Positions 1-5,587 of a DNA stretch of 6,039 nucleotides are shown piece after piece. The stretch's first letter is position 1, and each line of letters starts with the position of its first letter. Source of the DNA: Candidatus Eiseniibacteriota bacterium. Its GTDB lineage: Bacteria; Arandabacterota; Arandabacteria; Arandabacterales; Arandabacteraceae. Below the pieces are notes generated by a model. It was not told where the DNA came from. It did not search any database and saw only the letters and a program-made list of their open reading frames with translations. The translations under genes and the position numbers were made by a program. The stretch spans positions 1 through 6,039 of the forward strand of contig JAUXGG010000121.1 of NCBI GenBank assembly GCA_030622265.1, in the 5' to 3' direction.

Positions 1-320
1 GCCCGATGGCACTTGAGACAGGCCATGACCTTGTCCCTAAGTAGTTCAGGGAAACTGATGTGGCGGGCCTGGTCACGAGAGGATCGGGTCTTCCTGTCTC
101 CGGTCCTCTTGTCCTCGGCAGGCAGAAGGTCCTGCCCCAGGAGATTGCGCGGTCCCACCTTCATCTTCTTGTCGACCACGATGGCCGGCACTGAAATGAG
201 GCTCAAGACCGAGCCCACGAACTCCGGCCCCGCCTCTCCAGTATCGGGAAACCTGAAGAGTATATCCAGCAAGTTGTTCAAGGTACCCCCACGCTCCATG
301 GTGTGCATTGAACTGCACAT
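1..320 (-). CDS. Partial gene of unknown function, 3' end beyond the window; possible PAS-like segment, CXXCH motif
   Basis: An open minus-strand frame runs off the left edge with no stop codon. From ATG at 299 it reads MERGGTLNNLLDILFRFPDT and continues for about 99 residues, with G or C in most third codon positions, unlike the competing frames. The segment ISVPAIVVDKKMKV followed by NLLGQDLL resembles the first strands of a PAS sensor domain, but the usual Asn after the second strand is absent, so this is only a suggestion. CLKCH (bases 6-20) fits CXXCH and could be a haem c site or half a zinc site; no convincing signal peptide is visible, which argues against a cytochrome. The start is uncertain: in-frame ATGs lie at 320, 308 and 299, none with a Shine-Dalgarno sequence, and the frame is open back to a TGA at 375-377. 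It is separated from the upstream gene by about 460 bases, so it probably has its own promoter. Confidence 0.6.
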   Translation of the reverse strand, partial: MCSSMHTMERGGTLNNLLDILFRFPDTGEAGPEFVGSVLSLISVPAIVVDKKMKVGPRNLLGQDLLPAEDKRTGDRKTRSSRDQARHISFPELLRDKVMACLKCHR

Positions 321-781
321 CGGGTACAGCAAGACTATTATGAGCTTGTTTTGGTCATAAGTCAAGCTGAAACATCAGAATAGAGCAGACCTGCATTGGC
401 CGATAGCCCGGGATCTTGAGGGGTGGGGTGGATCGGCGATGGAGATCAGGTCCCGCCCGGGCGGCATTCTAGCGCGATATGCTCTCTCGCAGGCAAAATG
501 TGCAAGACTATGCACACTTGGGGTTTCGGATAATGCATCCGATCAGGGCATTGAGGGAGGTTTGAGGCAAAATCTCAGCAAACTGACGCAAATCATCATC
601 ATTAGGTGCTAAATGCCAACGGTTTGCTACATTATGGATAGCGCCTATGGATATGACATACACAAAAGTGACACCGGCTCGAGAGCTGCGGCCCCTGTTC
701 CGCAACTTCGGGCCGGCGTCTGCGACAGGCTACTAACAGCGCCCGTCTGGATGAAGCAGCGCCAATCCCCTAAAAACTAAG
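321..781. other. Intergenic region without a convincing gene
   Basis: These 461 bases separate the stop codon of the DUF4384 gene from the partial gene at the left edge. Roughly 480-690 is visibly richer in A and T than the flanking genes. A 65-codon minus-strand frame at 508-705 exists, but it starts with TTG, lacks a ribosome binding site and has no preference for G or C in third codon positions, so it is not called. No strong intrinsic terminator follows the DUF4384 gene. There are short stems (TGCGG/CCGCA near 690-710) and a direct repeat of GGCGCTG (minus strand), but none is followed by a T run. Operator-like inverted repeats near 453-519 are listed separately. Confidence 0.6.
453..519 (-). 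promoter_or_regulatory. Candidate promoter/operator region for the partial left-hand gene
   Basis: Two short symmetric sites sit upstream of the left-hand gene. TGTGCA-N6-TGCACA (499-516) is a perfect inverted repeat of operator-like geometry, and CCGCCCGGGCGG (453-464) is a 12-bp perfect palindrome. Between them, on the minus strand, TAGAAT (471-466) resembles a -10 box and TTGCCT (496-491) is a weak -35 box at the long spacing of 19. Such short symmetric sites can arise by chance, and the distance to the first ATG is about 145 bases. The promoter reading is inference. Confidence 0.25.
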
Positions 782-2407
782 TCAATCCGATACACGCCTC
801 CTTGTTGACTGTGATTTCCCCTTACTATCGGTCCGCGCCCTTGACGCGGCCTTTCTACTCTTACCTGGCTTTCCGGAAGACTTCTTGTCCGAGACCTGCT
901 TGCTCTTCTGTTCGCTCGAAACCTGGGCCCTGGCGATCCTGGGATCCGACTCCTTCTTCCTCGACTTGCCATCGCTTGCCTTTGAGGTCTTGGAGTCCTT
1001 GGCCCTGGCCTGGGACCGGGTCTTCCTGCCCGACTCGCGCTCGATGGTCGTCTTGACCACCTTCACCAGCTTGCTCCAGCCGTTCTCCTTCTTAGCCTTG
1101 CGGCTCTCGACCCTGGGCCTCTCGATCCTGGCAGGCGTGGTCCTCACCTCTGCCCGGCCATACTGAGCCCTGTCAGTCCTTGCACCGTCAGGGCTCACCA
1201 CCCTGGGCTCCCTGTTGCCGGCTCCCTTCCGATTCCCGGTTTCTTTCCGGCCACCGGTCTCCTTCCGGTCTCTCGCGTCATCCCCGACCCTGATCGCATC
1301 CCGGTTCCTGATGGCCTCCCGGGATTCCTTCCTTGGGTAGAGATAGCGCTCCCCGGTGTTCCCATCGGGCCTTTTATCCCGCTCGGGCCTCACCCGCACC
1401 ACCTCCGCCGTTCGCCCGCCCCCGGGCCTCACCCGCTCCTTATAGTAGTCGCCGTATGCCGTCCCTCCACCCCTGCCACCGTAGGAGTCACACCTCGTTC
1501 TCCACTTATAGTGCTCGGGGTACTTCTTGCACGGCTTCTTGGCATAGCATACATAGGTCGGTCCGCAATAGACCCGCCTGGGGGAGCACCACCACCACCA
1601 TGAGCACGGTCTGTAGCATGGGTCACAGGCTACGAAGGAGATGTGGAAGCCGCCGCAGACGTCCACATAAGGGTGGAATGCCGGACGATACCCGTGACAG
1701 TCATAGCACAGGTACCGCGGGTAACTCACCCGGTGCTCAACATAGAAGTAAGTGAAATCCGCAAAGGCGATGCCCGCCTCAAGCGCATCGTAGCAGATGA
1801 ATTCATTGATGGACTGCATGGCCACATAGGGATCCCCATAGACCCTCGGAGGCACCGCGGCGCCCCAGTAGTCCGAGAAACCTCTCCAGGAAGCATCGTG
1901 CGCATATGCAGCGTAGCCTGCCTGGCCATGCCAGTAGACCGGGCGGAAGGGCTCGAAAGAGGCCAGGACGTGGACATACTCCACGCCGCTCGGGCCGGTA
2001 ACATAGTAGCCTCCAAAACCACTCATGCCGAGCCGGTAGATCTCGCCGCCCCGCACAAAGCCGTCATCCCGGCTGTCATATGGAAAGATCAGCCTTAAAT
2101 TGCCATCCGTATCGATGTCATAGACGATCACGAAGCAGTCATAGGCCGGTCTCATGTAGACATCCACACGCTCACCCGGCGAATAGACCGAACCCGTGCC
2201 GCGGTCGGTCCAGATTTCCACATAGGGCTGATCGCTCATCATCTGCGACCCACCCATCAGGTGCGGATTGCCGCCACCCGGATGCGGACCGCCGCTAACC
2301 ATATTGGGCGCGGTTTCAGCCAAGCCGGCCAGGGCGACCGCCGGTACCATTGCCGACCCCATCGCCACCGCCATCACGCTCACCATCAATAGCAGTCTCT
2401 TTAACAT
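782..2407 (-). CDS. Exported DUF4384 protein with Cys/aromatic-rich middle and long basic C-terminal tail
   Basis: This 541-residue protein is of unknown function. Residues 1-27 are a Sec signal peptide (MLKR n-region, long hydrophobic core, ALA|G cleavage site). Residues about 60-155 match DUF4384: PYVEIWTDRG, VYSPGERVDVY, then FVIVYDIDTDGNLRLIFP and a GVEYVHVLAS strand. Residues 205-306 hold 12 cysteines, including YLCYDCHG (CXXCH, 234-238), CDPC (261-264) and four consecutive tryptophans (270-273). From about 300 to the end the chain is low-complexity and rich in Lys, Arg and Ser, probably disordered and strongly positive; this could bind polyanions, DNA or peptidoglycan (inference). The frame continues upstream to 2611, but that part overlaps the lipoprotein gene. 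ATG at 2407 is preferred because it follows AGGGGG at 8 bases and opens a signal peptide. It is the last gene of the three-gene operon, 14 bases after the lipoprotein stop. DUF4384 itself has no assigned reaction. Confidence 0.9.
   Translation of the reverse strand: MLKRLLLMVSVMAVAMGSAMVPAVALAGLAETAPNMVSGGPHPGGGNPHLMGGSQMMSDQPYVEIWTDRGTGSVYSPGERVDVYMRPAYDCFVIVYDIDTDGNLRLIFPYDSRDDGFVRGGEIYRLGMSGFGGYYVTGPSGVEYVHVLASFEPFRPVYWHGQAGYAAYAHDASWRGFSDYWGAAVPPRVYGDPYVAMQSINEFICYDALEAGIAFADFTYFYVEHRVSYPRYLCYDCHGYRPAFHPYVDVCGGFHISFVACDPCYRPCSWWWWCSPRRVYCGPTYVCYAKKPCKKYPEHYKWRTRCDSYGGRGGGTAYGDYYKERVRPGGGRTAEVVRVRPERDKRPDGNTGERYLYPRKESREAIRNRDAIRVGDDARDRKETGGRKETGNRKGAGNREPRVVSPDGARTDRAQYGRAEVRTTPARIERPRVESRKAKKENGWSKLVKVVKTTIERESGRKTRSQARAKDSKTSKASDGKSRKKESDPRIARAQVSSEQKSKQVSDKKSSGKPGKSRKAASRARTDSKGKSQSTRRRVSD
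1214..1267 (-). repeat. Three tandem hexapeptide units inside the DUF4384 gene
   Basis: Residues 381-398 read RKETGG, RKETGN, RKGAGN, a three-fold 18-bp tandem repeat with partly diverged codons. It lies in the basic low-complexity tail and suggests growth of the tail by short duplications. The unit number may vary between strains (inference). Confidence 0.75.
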
Positions 2408-2415
2408 CACCCTCA

Positions 2416-2421
2416 CCCCCT
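2416..2421 (-). promoter_or_regulatory. Ribosome binding site of the DUF4384 gene
   Basis: AGGGGG on the minus strand starts immediately after the TAG of the lipoprotein gene and lies 8 bases before ATG at 2407. It decides the start against the longer frame opening at 2611, which would overlap the lipoprotein gene by about 190 bases. Confidence 0.7.
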
Positions 2422-3243
2422 CTACGGAGTCGACCCCACCAGGCGGGGAGCAAGCTCCGTATTCCACTGCTGGCCCTGAAATGCCCAGTACACGATGGCC
2501 CAGTTGGGACCCATCGTCTCTACCCTGATCTTGCCGTAATAACCGGTCGTGGTACGCAGAATGTACGTATGCTTCAGGATCACCTCGACCCCGTCCGGGT
2601 TTGAAGACCACCCGTCGACCGGGGCCTCACTGATATCATCCTCGCTATAGGTGAAGCCAAAGTCCTGGAGCTGGTTTCCCCTTAAGGGCACGATCCTCAT
2701 CAGCCCCCCTTCCGGCCGCGAGAGATAGTACTGCGCGGCAAAGGCGTTATATGGAAGTATGACTATCGAGTCATACTGATCCGGGATGATCGCGATACCC
2801 GCCTCATTGGGTTCAAACTGCCGGGTCATCCACTGTAAGTCCCAGCCCTCGGGCCGCGGGGTATCGTCCACCCATTCATAACTCAATTCACTCACATTGC
2901 CGCTGATGTCATAGGCATCCACGGCATAGAAGTAGGTGACCCCATTGGTAAGCCCCTCGTCCCAGAACTCGGTGGGCTCATCCCAGGCAACATCCCCGAT
3001 CCTCATATAGGTCCCGTCATAAGATCTGGACCGGTAGACGCCGTAGCCCTCGATGTCGTCCACCACAACCGGGTTCCACTCGACGATCACATAAGTGTCA
3101 CCGGTAATGCTCGTTACACATGTAGGCACCGCCGGCGGCTGATTGTCGATGCACCGGTCGCCGCATGGATCGCACGAGTTGTACGAATTGCATCCCGCCA
3201 GCCCCATCGTGAGAACGCATATTCCGATAGCAAGCCTCTTCAT
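2422..3243 (-). CDS. Lipoprotein with one fibronectin type III domain
   Basis: This is a 273-residue exported lipoprotein of unknown role. MKRLAIGICVLTMG is a lipoprotein signal peptide ending in the lipobox LAGC, with Cys18 as the lipidated residue. Asn at +2, not Asp, points to outer-membrane sorting under the rule known from enterobacteria. The mature N-terminus is Cys-rich (Cys24, 27 and 31, with CDPC at 24-27). Residues about 35-126 form a fibronectin type III fold: YVIVEWNP, IEGYGVYRS, GVTYFYAVDAYD and ISGNVSE are the typical strand motifs. Such domains usually mediate binding at surfaces. The C-terminal part (about 135-273) is rich in aromatic and beta-type sequence and matches no family I recognise. 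The gene starts 3 bases after the DUF3108 stop and precedes the DUF4384 gene by 14, so all three are probably translated together. Confidence 0.9.
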   Translation of the reverse strand: MKRLAIGICVLTMGLAGCNSYNSCDPCGDRCIDNQPPAVPTCVTSITGDTYVIVEWNPVVVDDIEGYGVYRSRSYDGTYMRIGDVAWDEPTEFWDEGLTNGVTYFYAVDAYDISGNVSELSYEWVDDTPRPEGWDLQWMTRQFEPNEAGIAIIPDQYDSIVILPYNAFAAQYYLSRPEGGLMRIVPLRGNQLQDFGFTYSEDDISEAPVDGWSSNPDGVEVILKHTYILRTTTGYYGKIRVETMGPNWAIVYWAFQGQQWNTELAPRLVGSTP

Positions 3244-3246
3244 GTC

Positions 3247-4011
3247 CTATACCCCCTCCCCGTGACTGGAACGCACAAGCTTCGCAACGAAACTTCCGAT
3301 CGCCACTTTGCTCTTCATAAGTACGGGAACTTTAAGGTCATCATCCGTTACCCATATGCGGAGATTGCCCTTCTTGGCGAAGGGGCCCTCCAGGATCTCG
3401 GGCTCGATAACCAGACAGTCGACATCACTGTCACCCACGCTAAGGCGCTCGGAGCGAAGCACCTTGACCCGGGCGGCGTAGTTCTTGCCGCCATCGAAGG
3501 TGTTCACGGTGACATCCTCGCCGACCCTGAGATCCTGGCCCCGGACATAATAGAGGGCCGAGAGAATATCCCGGGTACCAGGATTCACGGTGTACTCGCG
3601 GCCCTTCGTCCTCACCACGCCCCCGGATTCACCTGACTCGTACGTCGCCCACTCATCTTTCTCAAAAGGACCTTCACGCAAGCGTTTCTCGAAATACATG
3701 GACTCCAGCGTCGAGGGATCCACATCGGAGATAATCCTGTCATCGACCCTGAAGAAGACGGATATAACATCATTGGACTGTGCTCTGGACGTGATGCGAA
3801 GCACCTCGCCGCGCGCGGTCTTTTCACCCGTAACCTCGAGCGAGGCATTGCCGGCCGGGATGCCGCCATAGGTGATCTCGAATTCCAGCCGTTCGCCTAC
3901 TATAAGGAGCGGGGCGTACTCGCCCTTACATTCCGGCACGCCTGCCGAAGCATGAGATACAACCAGAATCCCCATCATCGCCGCCATCCCGATCACTCTT
4001 GGCTTTCTCAT
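3247..4011 (-). CDS. DUF3108 domain periplasmic/envelope protein
   Basis: This 254-residue exported protein covers the DUF3108 family almost from end to end. Residues 1-23 are a signal peptide (MRKPR, hydrophobic core, cleavage at ASA|G). Family hallmarks follow: VGERLEFEITYGGIPAGNA (38-56), the VDDR segment (89-92), YFEKRLREG (106-114), RDILSALYYVR (147-157), then FDGGKNYAARVKVL and the closing VPVLMKSKVAIGSFVAKL (228-245). DUF3108 proteins are predicted envelope proteins, probably beta-rich; no reaction is assigned. The frame is open to 4071, but ATG at 4011 is preferred because GGAGG lies 6 bases upstream and a signal peptide follows directly; the alternative would put about 20 polar residues before it. 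It is the first gene of the envelope operon, preceded by an AT-rich, promoter-like stretch. Its end carries the ribosome binding site of the next gene. Confidence 0.92.
   Translation of the reverse strand: MRKPRVIGMAAMMGILVVSHASAGVPECKGEYAPLLIVGERLEFEITYGGIPAGNASLEVTGEKTARGEVLRITSRAQSNDVISVFFRVDDRIISDVDPSTLESMYFEKRLREGPFEKDEWATYESGESGGVVRTKGREYTVNPGTRDILSALYYVRGQDLRVGEDVTVNTFDGGKNYAARVKVLRSERLSVGDSDVDCLVIEPEILEGPFAKKGNLRIWVTDDDLKVPVLMKSKVAIGSFVAKLVRSSHGEGV
3252..3259 (-). promoter_or_regulatory. Ribosome binding site of the lipoprotein gene, inside the DUF3108 gene
   Basis: The minus strand reads GGAGGGGG, ending 8 bases before ATG at 3243. It overlaps the last codons of the DUF3108 gene, and the TAG of that gene lies between it and the start. 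This layout favours translational coupling. Confidence 0.7.
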
Positions 4012-4017
4012 CCTCAG

Positions 4018-4022
4018 CCTCC
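4018..4022 (-). promoter_or_regulatory. Ribosome binding site fixing the DUF3108 gene start
   Basis: GGAGG on the minus strand stands 6 bases before ATG at 4011. It selects this start over the in-frame ATGs at 4071 and 4059, which have at best a weak AGGA upstream. Confidence 0.75.
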
Positions 4023-4101
4023 AGGTATTCTGCTTGTTCTGCACAGAACTATGTTGCATAGGGCGTGCCATCGATTCCTGCCTAATTGGCAGATGTCGGA
4101 G

Positions 4102-4142
4102 ATTCTATTGGTTTTTGTAACGAATGATAAATCAATCAATTA
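4102..4142 (-). promoter_or_regulatory. AT-rich probable promoter region of the envelope operon
   Basis: This is the only distinctly AT-rich stretch between the palindromic element and the DUF3108 gene. On the minus strand it contains TTGATT within a tandem ATTG-ATTG run, then TATCAT and TAGAAT (4107-4102). TAGAAT fits a -10 box, but no well-spaced -35 box is present (TTGATT lies 22 bases away). An untranslated leader of about 85 bases would follow. The promoter position is inference from composition and context. Confidence 0.35.
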
Positions 4143-4232
4143 ACATGGATATAGCGAATGGGGCTTGTACGAGGCTGCCAATTCAGTAGATGGAGCAACC
4201 TCTATACGTGTCCGACAGACACACAAGTGTTC

Positions 4233-4317
4233 AAAAAGGGGTCACCTCTTGGATTGTGAATTCACAATCCCGGGGTCAGGTACCGACTTGTGAATTCACA
4301 AGTCGGTACCTGACCCC
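4233..4317 (-). terminator. Possible terminator of the regulator-rlmI unit provided by the palindromes
   Basis: Read on the minus strand, the transcript leaving rlmI meets the large hairpin, then the small hairpin, then GACCCC followed by TTTTT (4237-4233). The T run is not directly at the base of either perfect stem, but TGACCCC (4244-4238) can pair with an upstream GGGGTCA to give a stem that ends on it. No other terminator is visible after rlmI. A role in termination or 3'-end protection is inference. Confidence 0.35.
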
Positions 4318-4332
4318 CGGGTTGTGAATTTG
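4238..4332. repeat. REP-like palindromic element (20-bp and 46-bp perfect palindromes)
   Basis: This compact non-coding element is built of nested palindromes. Bases 4251-4270 form a 20-bp perfect palindrome and 4272-4317 a 46-bp perfect palindrome (23-base arms, GGGGTCAGGTACCGAC outward, TTGTGAA inward, centred on GAATTC). TTGTGAATT occurs at 4254, 4288 and 4322, exactly 34 bases apart. GGGGTCA-N9-TTGTGAATTC occurs twice in direct orientation (4238-4263 and 4272-4297). With one bulged base on each side (4268, 4318) the pairing extends outwards from 4259-4271 to 4319-4330. Elements with GGGGTCAGG/CCTGACCCC ends are, from my recollection of other bacterial genomes, common near IS200-like REP-associated tyrosine transposases. 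No transposase gene lies in this window, so a non-autonomous copy is likely (inference). It sits about 36 bases after the rlmI stop. Confidence 0.85.
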
Positions 4333-4367
4333 CCTGCTCCGGGGCTGCTCGAGGCGCCATTCGCGAG

Positions 4368-5585
4368 CTATTCCACCCTGAGCATGAAACACTTAAGGTA
4401 ATCGGTCTCAGGCACACCAAGCAGGGATGGGTGATCCTCCGGCTGGCCTCCGATCCCGAGCACCGTCACCTGCTTTCGGACCTGGCCCGCGGCCTTGCCC
4501 AGGATCTCCCTGAGCTTCTCCAGTGATACATGATGCGAGCACGAGCAGGTCACAAGGATGCCACCCGGACTGAGGAGTCCCATCGCAAGACGGTTCAGAT
4601 GCAGGTAACCCCGTTCGGCGCCATGGCGGCCCTTCCGGGACCTTGCGAGTGACGGCGGATCCAGGAGGATCACCCCGAACTTCTCGCGGTTCGAGGCCAG
4701 GACCTGGAGTTCATCGAAGGCATCTGCCGTTCGGAACTCGGTTTGGTCGGTGAGACCGTTGCGCTCGCCGTTCTTCTGGGCAAGCCGGATGGCGGAGTCC
4801 GAATAATCCAGACCCAAAACGTGCTCCGCTCCGGCCCCGGCGCACATTAGCGACCAGGCACCCGTGTAGCAGCAGCAGTCGAGCACCCGCCTACCCTTCA
4901 CATGGGGCAGGGCGAGCTTCCGGTTCTCGCGCTGATCGATATAGAAGCCGGTCTTGTGACCCTTGATGACATCCACCTCGATCTCTACCACACCCTCGAC
5001 ACTACTTCCGACGCCTCCTCCGACCCCGCCCTCCTGGATCACGACATCCCCTTCCAGGCTCCCCTTTGCGATCTCGGTATAGCGCTCGAGACCCTCGGCC
5101 TCTCTTGAGAGCGAGTCATTCCGGAGCACGATCGCCCGGGGCTTAAGAGCCGCTTCCAGGTCGCCCACGATCCGGTCCTTCCACGTCTCCCAGAAGAGGG
5201 TCTGGAGCTGGGCCACTACCACGTCGCCGTACTTATCCACCACCAGGCCGGGGAGGAAGTCCGCCTCGGCATTTACCAGTCTCAGGGCATCGGCCGCGAG
5301 ATGCTCCCTCCGGCCAAGCGCCCTCCTGAGACGCTCACCGAATGCAGCCTCATCGAAGGCGGCACCGGCTCCTCGGGCGAGCAATCTCACCGAAATCAAG
5401 GACTTAAGGTTAATATATCCTATCCCCAGCTTGGCCTTGCGGGAGTCCTCAACCCACACGATATCGCCATCAGAGAAGTCGCCGCCGGTCTCGGCGATCT
5501 CATTCCGGTAGATCCAGAGGTGGCCCTCCCGGATGCGCACATCTTCGCCGGGACTAAGGCGGACCCAACCGGTGGCATCAGGCAT
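4368..5585 (-). CDS. rlmI: RlmI-type 23S rRNA (cytosine-5-)-methyltransferase family protein
   Basis: This cytoplasmic SAM-dependent RNA methyltransferase has 405 residues; the E. coli enzyme, which makes m5C1962 in 23S rRNA, has about 396. The N-terminal PUA-like RNA-binding domain (about 5-75) includes GHLWIYRNEI and GYINLKSLISVRLL. The central part has LVNAEADFLPGLVVDKYGD (103-121) and the family signature GHKTGFYIDQRENR (209-222). The Rossmann domain shows motif I VLDCCCYTGAWSL (234-246), LGLDYSDSAI (257-266), motif IV LLDPPSLARS (307-316) and TCSCS (346-350), where Cys349 aligns with the SCS of E. coli RlmI. The end reads DHP...YLKCFMLRVE as in the family. A Gly/Val-rich linker (186-200) is unusual. 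ATG at 5585 is chosen over the upstream frame to 5687, because it follows AAAAGG at 7 bases and begins 2 bases after the regulator stop; the extension would overlap that gene. The exact target base cannot be proven from sequence. Confidence 0.9.
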   Translation of the reverse strand: MPDATGWVRLSPGEDVRIREGHLWIYRNEIAETGGDFSDGDIVWVEDSRKAKLGIGYINLKSLISVRLLARGAGAAFDEAAFGERLRRALGRREHLAADALRLVNAEADFLPGLVVDKYGDVVVAQLQTLFWETWKDRIVGDLEAALKPRAIVLRNDSLSREAEGLERYTEIAKGSLEGDVVIQEGGVGGGVGSSVEGVVEIEVDVIKGHKTGFYIDQRENRKLALPHVKGRRVLDCCCYTGAWSLMCAGAGAEHVLGLDYSDSAIRLAQKNGERNGLTDQTEFRTADAFDELQVLASNREKFGVILLDPPSLARSRKGRHGAERGYLHLNRLAMGLLSPGGILVTCSCSHHVSLEKLREILGKAAGQVRKQVTVLGIGGQPEDHPSLLGVPETDYLKCFMLRVE

Positions 5586-5587
5586 GA

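Noticed and set aside
13..360. 115-codon plus-strand frame at the left edge
   Set aside because: It is the antisense shadow of the minus-strand partial gene, whose protein sequence and codon pattern are clearly better.
508..705. 65-codon minus-strand frame in the left intergenic region
   Set aside because: It starts with TTG, has no ribosome binding site, shows no third-position G/C preference although neighbouring genes do, and I recognise no family.
2408..2611. Extended start of the DUF4384 gene at 2611
   Set aside because: It would overlap the lipoprotein gene by about 190 bases and bury the signal peptide; the ATG at 2407 has a ribosome binding site.
4012..4071. Longer DUF3108 start at 4071 adding 20 residues
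   Set aside because: ATG at 4011 has GGAGG at 6 bases and starts directly with a signal peptide; the extension is polar and poorly supported.
4084..4184. Inverted repeat AATTGGCA (4084-4091) / TGCCAATT (4177-4184)
   Set aside because: Eight-base arms separated by 85 bases are compatible with chance, and no boundary or insertion feature coincides with them.
4258..4321. Clustered restriction-site-like hexamers (CCCGGG, GGTACC, GAATTC) that could suggest a cloning linker or assembly artefact
   Set aside because: They fall symmetrically in one natural palindrome, every palindrome contains such hexamers, and the TTGTGAATT copies with 34-bp spacing do not match any polylinker I know.
4238..4332. 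CRISPR array reading of the 34-bp spaced repeats
   Set aside because: The repeat core is only 9-10 bases, the intervening sequence is itself palindromic and related, and no cas genes are present.
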